A stretch of DNA of 64,000 bases, taken from positions 952,929 to 1,016,928 of the forward strand of contig JAGYIV010000008.1 of assembly GCA_018402345.1 (NCBI GenBank), read 5' to 3'. The notes below the pieces were generated by a model. It was not told where the DNA came from. It saw only the letters and a program-made list of their open reading frames with translations, and did not search any database. Numbering within the stretch: the first letter of the stretch is position 1; every line of letters begins with the position of its first letter. The position numbers were made by a program, and so were the translations under genes. This document shows, in pieces, positions 53,601-62,600 of the stretch. This stretch comes from Terrimicrobiaceae bacterium. Its GTDB lineage: Bacteria > Verrucomicrobiota > Verrucomicrobiia > Chthoniobacterales > Terrimicrobiaceae.

Positions 53601-56600
53601 CGACAATTAACAGCGGCGCCACCCTCTCCGGCACCGGCACCCTCGGTGCGGTCACCATCAACTCCGGCGGCACCATCGCCCCCGGCAACTCGGCCGGCAT
53701 CATCACCACAGGCAACATGACCTGGAACGGCGGCGGCATCTACAACTGGGAACTCGCCTCGGCCAATGGCACGGCAGGCACGGGCTGGGATTTGATCACC
53801 TCCAGCGGCAACCTGACCATCAATGCCAACGCCGGAGACCAATTCATCATCAATGCAAGCACCACCAATGGCAGCGGCTTTGATCCGAATGTCAAAAACG
53901 CCAGTTGGAAAATCGCCGAATTCGCCGGTGGCATTTCAGGGTTCGATCCGTTGGCCTTCACAATCAATCCCACAGGATTTGAAAACCTCCCCTCCATGTA
54001 TGCCTTTGGCATCACCAGCAACGGCACCGCCCTCAACTTCAGCTACGCCACAGTGGCCACATGGATTGGCGGCACCGGCAATTGGACGAATACCGCCGAC
54101 TGGGAAAACGGAGCCCTGCCACTCAATGGCGTGACGGTGGACTACGCCGGCACCAATGGCACCAGCACAAACGACTCCAGCGTCGGGAACATCGGAGGGC
54201 TCGCCTTCACAAACAACTCCACCGGATCGTTCACACTGGCCGGCGGAGCCCTCACAATCGGCACAGGCGGCATCACCAACAACTCCGCCTTCACAAACAC
54301 CGTCGGCATGGACCTCGTCCTCGGCGCGAACCAAACCTTCGCCGCCAACACCGCCAACCTCGTCGTCAGCGGCAACATCTCCGGCAATGCCTCCCTTACG
54401 AAGGAAGGCAACGAAACACTCACCCTTTCCGGCTCGAACACCTACACCGGCGAGACCACCATCGACGCTGGAACATTGGCCATCGCATCCAGCGGTTCCC
54501 TCACCGGAACCTCGAAAATCCTCGTCGGCAATTCGTCTTCGGACAACACCCTCGACATCCTCGGCACAGTAAGCGCGGGCAACATGACCCTCAGCGAGCA
54601 AGGTGGCTCGGACAACAACACCGTCACTGTCGGTGGCGGCTCGAGCCCGGCCTCGCTCACCGTCTCGAACCTCATCAATGTCGGCTTCGGCGGCACAGGC
54701 AACACCCTCGACATCCTCGGAAACGGCACAGTCACCGCCGCCTCCACCTGGATCGGCGGCTACGGTTCGAACAGCACCCTCAACCTCACCAGCGGCGTGC
54801 TCAACAGCACCTCGGATGTCGTGGTCGGCTACTTCGCGGATGACAACGCCCTGAATATCACCGCAGGCGGCAATGCCACCGCCGGCTCGGTCACCCTCGG
54901 CCTCGATGCTGCCTCCGCCAACAACACGATCCTTGTCAGCGGGACCGGCTCGGCCCTCCGCACAGCCGGCCTGATCTACCTCGGCGACAACGGCTCATCG
55001 AACACCCTCGCGATTGAAAACGGCGGCAAGGTCGTGTCTGAAAACCTCGACTCCGTCATCGGCTTCAACGCCGGATCAAACGGCAACGCCCTCTCGATCA
55101 ACGGCACCGGCTCGCAACTCACCAACAACGGCACGCTCTATGTCGGCCAAGGCGGCTCGGAAAACACCCTCGCCATCGACAACGGCGGGTCGCTCACCAC
55201 CCGCAACGCCCGCATCGGCCACGACGCCACTTCCTCGAACAACACAGCCACCATCTCTGGCACTGGCTCCACTTGGGCCAACACAGGCACCCTCCGCGTG
55301 GGATCTGCTGGCTCGAACAACACCCTCGCCGTCACCAGCGGCGCCAATGTCACCGTCGCCGGCAACACCTTCATCGGCCATGGTGCCGCCTCAGAAAACA
55401 ACCTTGTCAGCGTGGAAGGCACAGGCTCCGTCCTGAACCTCGCCAACGCCACGGTCGGCCTTGATGGCTCGAACAACTCACTCCGAGTCGCCGGTTCCGG
55501 CGCCATCAACGCCGTTGGAATCCAACTCTCCGGCACAAACTCCACCCTCCAGATCGGCAATGGAGCCGCTGCGGGAACGCTCACCACCTCCCTTGGCATC
55601 GGCACGGGCACAGGCACGGGCCACAAAGTCGTCTTCAACCACACCGACTCGAACCTCGCCTTCAGCCCGATCCTCACCGGCAACCTCTCGGTCAGCCAAA
55701 TCGGAAACGGCACAACCTCGCTCACCGCCGACAGCATCCACACCGGCGGCACCACCATCTCGGCAGGCACCCTCTCCCTCGGCAACGGCGACACCAGTGG
55801 ATCAGTCACCGGCGACATTTCCAACAACGCCACGCTGTCCTTCAACCGCTCGGACGCCGTGGAGTATGCAGGAGTCGTGAGCGGCAGCGGTGCGCTGGTC
55901 AAGGATGGCAACAACACCCTCACGCTTTCTGGCAGCAACACATACTCGGGAGGCACGACGGTCAACACCGGCACGCTGGCTGGCACGACCACCAGCCTGC
56001 AAGGAGCCATCGCCAACAACGCAGCGGTGAATTTCGATCAATCTACAAACGGCACGTATGCAGGCGTGATGAGCGGCACAGGCGTTCTGGTGAAAAACGG
56101 CAACAATACCCTCACGCTTTCGGGTAACAATACTTACAACGGTGGCACGACCGTGAACTCGGGCACGCTGGCCGGCACGACAACCAGCCTGCAAGGAGCG
56201 ATCGCCAACTCGGCAACAGTCAATTTTGACCAGAGCACCGATGGCACCTACGCGGGAGCGATGAGCGGCAACGGCGTTCTCGTGAAAAATGGCACCGGCA
56301 CAGTGACCATGGGAGGAGCGAACTCCCACACCGGCGGAACAACAGTAAACGCCGGCACGCTATCCGTGACGGGAGTCCTCGGCAGCGTGAGCAACAACGC
56401 CTCGTTCTCAGTCCAGCAAGGCGGCACGGCGGGCAGCGTGACCAACCAACTCGGCGCAACAGCCACCAACAGCGGCTCCGTCGCGTCGCTGGCAAACGCA
56501 GGCACCTTCACCAACGGCGGAAACATCACCGGCAACGCCACAACCAATGGGACGCTTACGAGCACCGGCCGGATCGGCGGAACTCTGGGAATCAACGGAG

Positions 56601-59600
56601 GATCGGCGACAATCGGTAGCGGAGGTCAGGTTGTGGGCGCCTCGACAGTCACTGCTGGCACCTTGGATGTCAGCGGCTCGGTGGCCAGTGTGAGCAACAG
56701 CGCCAGCCTCACGGTCCAGCAAAGCGGCGCGGCGGGCAGCGTGACCAACCAACTCGGCGCTACAGCCACCAACAACGGCACGGTCGCATCGCTCACCAAC
56801 CTGGGCATCTTCACAAACAGCGGCAACATCACTGGAGGCGTCACGACCAACGGCACGCTCACAAGCACAGGCCGGATTGGCGGAACTCTGGGAATCAACG
56901 GAGGAACGGCGACAATCGGAGCCGAGGGACAGGTTGTGGGCAGCTCGACAGTGACAAGCGGCACGCTGGAAGTGAGTGGTGGCGTGGGGTCGGTGAGCAA
57001 CAACGCGATCTTTACGGTTCAAAGCGGCGGCACCGCCGGGGCGGTAACCAATGGAGGAACAGGAACAAACGCAGGCACGGTGGCGTCGCTGGTGAATTCG
57101 GGAACCTTCGCCAACAGCGGAAACATCACTGGAGACACGACGACCAGTGGCACACTCAGCAGCACCGGCACGCTCAGCGGGGCATTGGCTGTGAGCGGCG
57201 GGGTGACAACCATCAACGGCACCGTCCTCGGCGCTACCACTCTCTCAGGCGGCGTGCTGCAGGGGACCGGTGCGCTCGGAGCTTTGACGATCAACTCCGG
57301 CGGCGCCATCGCTCCCGGCAACAGCCCTGGCACCATCACCGTTGGAAATAGCGTGTGGAACGGTGGCGGCATTTACAACTGGCAGCTCGGCAGCGCCACC
57401 GGCACAGCGGGAACGGATTGGGACCTCATCACCTCGGGCGGCAGCCTGTCGATCAATGCCACATCCGGCGAAAAATTCGTGATCAATGCGACAGCGCTTG
57501 CCGGCAGCGGGTTTGATTCCACCGCCGAAAGCTACAAGTGGCAAATCGCGAACTTCTCTGGGAACATCACCGGATTCTCGACCGAAAAATTCTTGATCAA
57601 CCCCGCCGGATTCGATGGCGCGGCAGGTGTGGGCGCGTTTTCCATGTCTACGAACTCCACTTCACTCGACCTGAACTACCGCACCTTGTTTGTCTGGGAT
57701 GCAGGCAACGGCACATGGTCCACGGACACGAACTGGCTGGACAACGCGCTGCCGGTGGAGGACGCGCCAATCGAGTTCGCAGGACTGGGCGGAACGAGCA
57801 CGAACGACAATTACCTGACCTCGATCAGCGGGTTGACCTTCACCGCAAATGCGGGAGAAGCCTACACGCTGGCCGGAGGCAATCTTTCGATCGGTGCGGG
57901 CGGCATCGTGAACAACTCCAACCACACCCAAACCCTCGGCTTGAACATCGCCCTCGGCGCCGACCAAACCTTCGCCGCGAACACAGCCAACCTTGTGGTC
58001 TCCGGGAATATCGTCGGCAGCCACTCGCTCACGAAAGAAGGCAGCCAAACACTGACTCTCTCAGGTTCCAACAGTTACTCTGGAGGAACGGCGCTCAATG
58101 CAGGAACGCTTGTGGGAACAACAGCGAGCCTGCAAGGAGCCATCCAAAACAACGCCACGGTGGTATTTGACCAAAGCACAAACGGCACCTATGCGGGGAA
58201 CATGGGCGGCACCGGAAGTCTCCTGAAGAATGGCAGTGGAGTCGTGACAGTCAGCGGGGTGAACAGCCAAGCCGGGGGAACTGTTGTCAATGCAGGCACT
58301 CTATCGGTGGAGGGTTCAATCGGAGGCGTGACCAACAATGCCACGCTCATCGTCCAGCAAAGCGGCACAGCGGGAAGCGTGGCCAACCAAGTCGGCGCAA
58401 CCGGATCAAACAACGGAACGGTTGCATCGCTGGCAAACGCCGGCACCTTCACGAACAGCGGCAACATCACCGGAAGCGTGACTACCAATGGAACGCTCAC
58501 GGGCAATGGCCAAATCGGAGGAACCCTGGAAGTCAATGGCGGCACGGCAACGCTCGGAGCGGGCGGCCAGGTCTCGGGAGCAACAACCGTCAATTCGGGA
58601 AGTTTGGCAGTGGGCGGGACAGTGGTCGGTGTGACCAACAATGCGACCCTCACAGTCCAGCAAGGCGGCGAGGCTGGAAGCGTAACCAACCTGTTTGGAG
58701 CAAGCGCCACCAACAACGGCACAGTCGCCTCGCTGGCCAACGCCGGAACCTTCACCAATAGCGGAAATATCACTGGCAATGTCGCGACCAACGACACGCT
58801 TACGAGCACAGGTCGTATCGGCGGCACCTTGGGAGTGGATGGTGGGTCAGCGACGATTGGTGCCAACGGACAAGTTGTGGGCGAATCAACGGTGAATGCC
58901 GGTGAGTTGACAGTGGGCGGCACTGTGGCCGGTGTGACCAACAATGCGACTTTCACAGTCCAGCAAGGCGGCGAGGCGGGAAGCGTAACCAACCTGATTG
59001 GAGCAAGCGCCACAAACAACGGAATCGTCGACTCGTTGGCAAATGCCGGCACCTTCACCAACAGCGGCAACATCACCGGAAGCGTGACGTCCAACGACAC
59101 GCTTACGAGCACAGGTCGTATCGGCGGCACCTTGGGAGTGGATGGTGGGTCAGCGACGATTGGTGCCAACGGACAGGTTGTGGGCGAATCAACGGTGAAT
59201 GCCGGTGAGTTGACAGTGGGCGGCACTGTGGCCGGTGTGGCCAACAATGCGACCCTCACAGTCCAGCAAGGAGGATCGGCGGGTAGTGTAAACAACCTGT
59301 TTGGAGCAAGCGCCACCAACAACGGCATCGTCTCCTCGCTGGCAAATGCAGGAACCTTCACAAACAGCGGCAACATCACCGGTAACGCCACAACCAACGG
59401 CACGCTCACAAGCACCGGCCGGATCGGCGGCACCTTGGGAGTCGATGGCGGCTCGGCGACGATTGGAGCCTTGGGACAGGTCGCTGGCAGCACGACAGTC
59501 ACAGCAGGCACATTGGATGTCAGCGGCACGGTGGCATCGGTCACCAACAACGCGACCCTCACAGTCCAGCAAGGCGGAACGGCGGAAAGCGTGACCAACC

Positions 59601-62600
59601 AAATCGGCGCCACCGCGACCAACAACGGCACAGTCGCCTCGCTGGCAAATGCAGGAACCTTCACCAACAGCGGCGCCATCACCGGCAACGCCACGACCGA
59701 CGGCACGCTCAGCGGTTCGGGATCCATCGGCGGCACGCTGGAGGTCGCCGGCGGCAACGCGACGATCGGTTCAGGCGGCCAAGTGTTGGGAGCCACCACC
59801 GTTTCCACTGGCACCCTCCAAGTGGACGGCACCCTCGCCGATGTCAGCAATTCCGACACGCTCACCATCAACCAAGGCGGCGGAGCCGGAGCGGTTACTA
59901 ATCTGTCCACCGCCACCAATAATGGCACGGTCGCATCGCTCACCAACCTGGGCATCTTCACCAACAGCGGCAACATCACTGGAGGCGTCACGACCAACGG
60001 CACGCTCACAAGCACAGGCCGGATTGGCGGAACTCTGGGAATCAACGGAGGAACGGCGACAATCGGAGCCGAGGGGCAGGTTGTGGGCAGCTCGACAGTC
60101 ACAGTAGGCAGCTTGGATGTCAGTGGATCAGTGGCCGCTGTGACGAACAGCGCCATCCTCAACGTGCAGCAAAGCGGCACAGCAGGAAGTGTGGACAACC
60201 AACTCGGCGCCACAGCCACCAACAATGGCACGGTCGCCTCGCTTGCGAACGCAGGCACATTCATCAACGGAGGAAACATCGCAGGAAATGTCACAACCAG
60301 CGGTGCGCTATCAAGCAGCGGAAGCATTGGCGGTGCGTTGACCATCGGTGGCGGGGAAACAACGATCAGTGGCACTGTCGTCGGTGCGACCACCATCACA
60401 GCCGGCAAGCTGCAAGGCAACGGCACCCTCGGTGCGCTCACCCTCAACTCAGGCGGCACGATCGCCCCCGGCACTGGCAATACCACCGCCACACTCACCG
60501 TCGGCAACAGCACTTGGAACGGCGGCGGTATTTACAACTGGGAACTCGCCAGCGTGAGCGGCACGGCAGGTTCGGATTGGGATCTCATCACCTCGGGCGG
60601 AATGCTCACCCTCAACGCGACGTCGGCCAATCAGATCAGCTTCACCCTTTCCACGCTGGGCAACGCCACGCTTGCGGATGTGAAGAAAGCGTCTTGGGAA
60701 GTCGGCAGCTTTGAGGGCGGAATCAGCGGATTCGAGAAAAAAGCCTTCGCGTTTGATCCCGCCGGGATGACTGGAAACGACGGTCGCTATTTCATGAGCC
60801 TTGGTGCCAACAACACCGCGCTGATCCTCAACTACAAATCCGCCGCCACATGGATCACCGGCTCCGGAAATTGGACCACCGACACGCAATGGGAAGACGA
60901 GGCGTTCCCCGAAAACGGCGACGAAGTGGAATTCGCCGGGCCTGGCGGCACGAGCACGAACAACTTCGCTGCCGCCACCCTCTCGACGATCTCCGGGTTC
61001 AACTTCGTCGAAGGCGCAGGTGCCTACACCGTCAATGGCAACACCCTGCAAATCGGCGAGGACGGCATCATCAACGCCTCCACCAATCTTCAAACCATCG
61101 GGATGGATTTGACGGCTGGCGATGTTCTCACGATTGATGCCGCCGCTGCCGGCATCGAAATCAGCGGGGTCATTTCAGGCAACTCCGCGCTGACAAAGAA
61201 CGGCAGCTCAACCCTGACGCTCTCCGGAAATAACAGCTACAGCGGTCTCACCACCATCTCCGCAGGAACACTCGCCCTCGGCGGCACAGCTGGCGCCATC
61301 AGCGGCAACATCTCTGTGGATTCCGGAGCGACCTTTGCCGTCAACCGCATCAACGAAGCCATTATTTCCAACGTCATCAGCGGAGCCGGTTCCTTCGCGC
61401 AGGTCGGATCGGGAGTGACGAGGCTTCGATCCACCAACAACTACACTGGTGGAACCACGATCTCGGAAGGAAAACTCTGGGTGGAAGCCCCGCAGGCGCT
61501 GGGAACAGGCAGCGTCACGATCAATGGCGGCAAATTGCTGGCCACTTCGTCACAGGAGCTGATCATGGGCAACCAGACGCTCTCGATCGGCGGCAACCTT
61601 GATTGGACCGGCGGCAGGATTGCCTTCTTCGACACGGGAAGTTCACCGCTCGCGCAGGACTTGAAAATCAATGTCGCCGGAAACTTTACGGTTTCCACGC
61701 CGGGAAACGCGACCTTCGACTTCAGCGAGGTTCAAGCGCTGGATTCCGGCGATTACACACTGGTTTCGACCAATGGAACCGTGTCTGCGGACAACACGAA
61801 ATTCACAGCAGCCCACGGCGAATACACAAAGCTCTTCGGAAGTTTTACAACGACCAATAAAACTGTGGTCTACACAGTCACCGGTGCCGAGTCCACCGGC
61901 CCGAACATCGAAAACAACGGCGGGCCAAACACGCCGGTCGTGGCCGACTACGATGTCACCCAAGCTACAATAACAAAGGGCCAAACCAACATAGTGAATG
62001 CGTTGAAGTTCGGTAACAACGCTCCGCTCGCCATCGAAACGGGGGGAAAACTCATCGTCACCTCAGGCGTGCTCAACGTGCAGTCCGGTGCATCTGTTGT
62101 TAGCGGTGGCACAGTCGTCACACCGGGAAATTTTGACAAGCTTGGGACTGGGGAACTCGATGTCCAAAGCAACATGAGTGTCAACGGCACAGCGCTTGTG
62201 AATGCTGGACTCCTGTCTGTGAATGGGCAATTGGCCGCGAACGAGGTCGTGGTCGATCCGACCGCTACTCTCGGCGGCGCGGGCCTGATCATCACCCAAA
62301 ATGTTGTGGTGCTGGGCAACCTCTCCCCGGGCAATTCCCCCGGCACGCTGAGCATCGCCGGCAACCTGGTGCTCTCCGATGGCAGTTCGACCGTCATCGA
62401 AATTGCCAGCCCCACGAACTTCGACCGCATCGTCGTGAGTGGCCAAGCGACCCTCGGCGGCACATTGGAGGCGCAATCCTATGAAGGCGCGAAAATCACG
62501 CCCGGCACACGCTACGACTTCCTGCAGGCGGGAAGCATTGTGGGCGAGTTCGATTCAATCGTGGTTCCCGACGGTCTGCGCGGGCGTTTCTTGAACCTTG

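Noticed and set aside
56345..60393. CRISPR-like periodicity
   Set aside because: The ~303-bp repeats are in-frame coding repeats of one protein; no short repeat-spacer array exists in the window.
58189..60513. 774-residue open frame antisense to the autotransporter repeats
   Set aside because: It is a mirror of the biased, repetitive codon use on the plus strand; the product is Val/Pro/Leu-periodic with no start context or family. Similar shorter antisense frames run along the whole gene.
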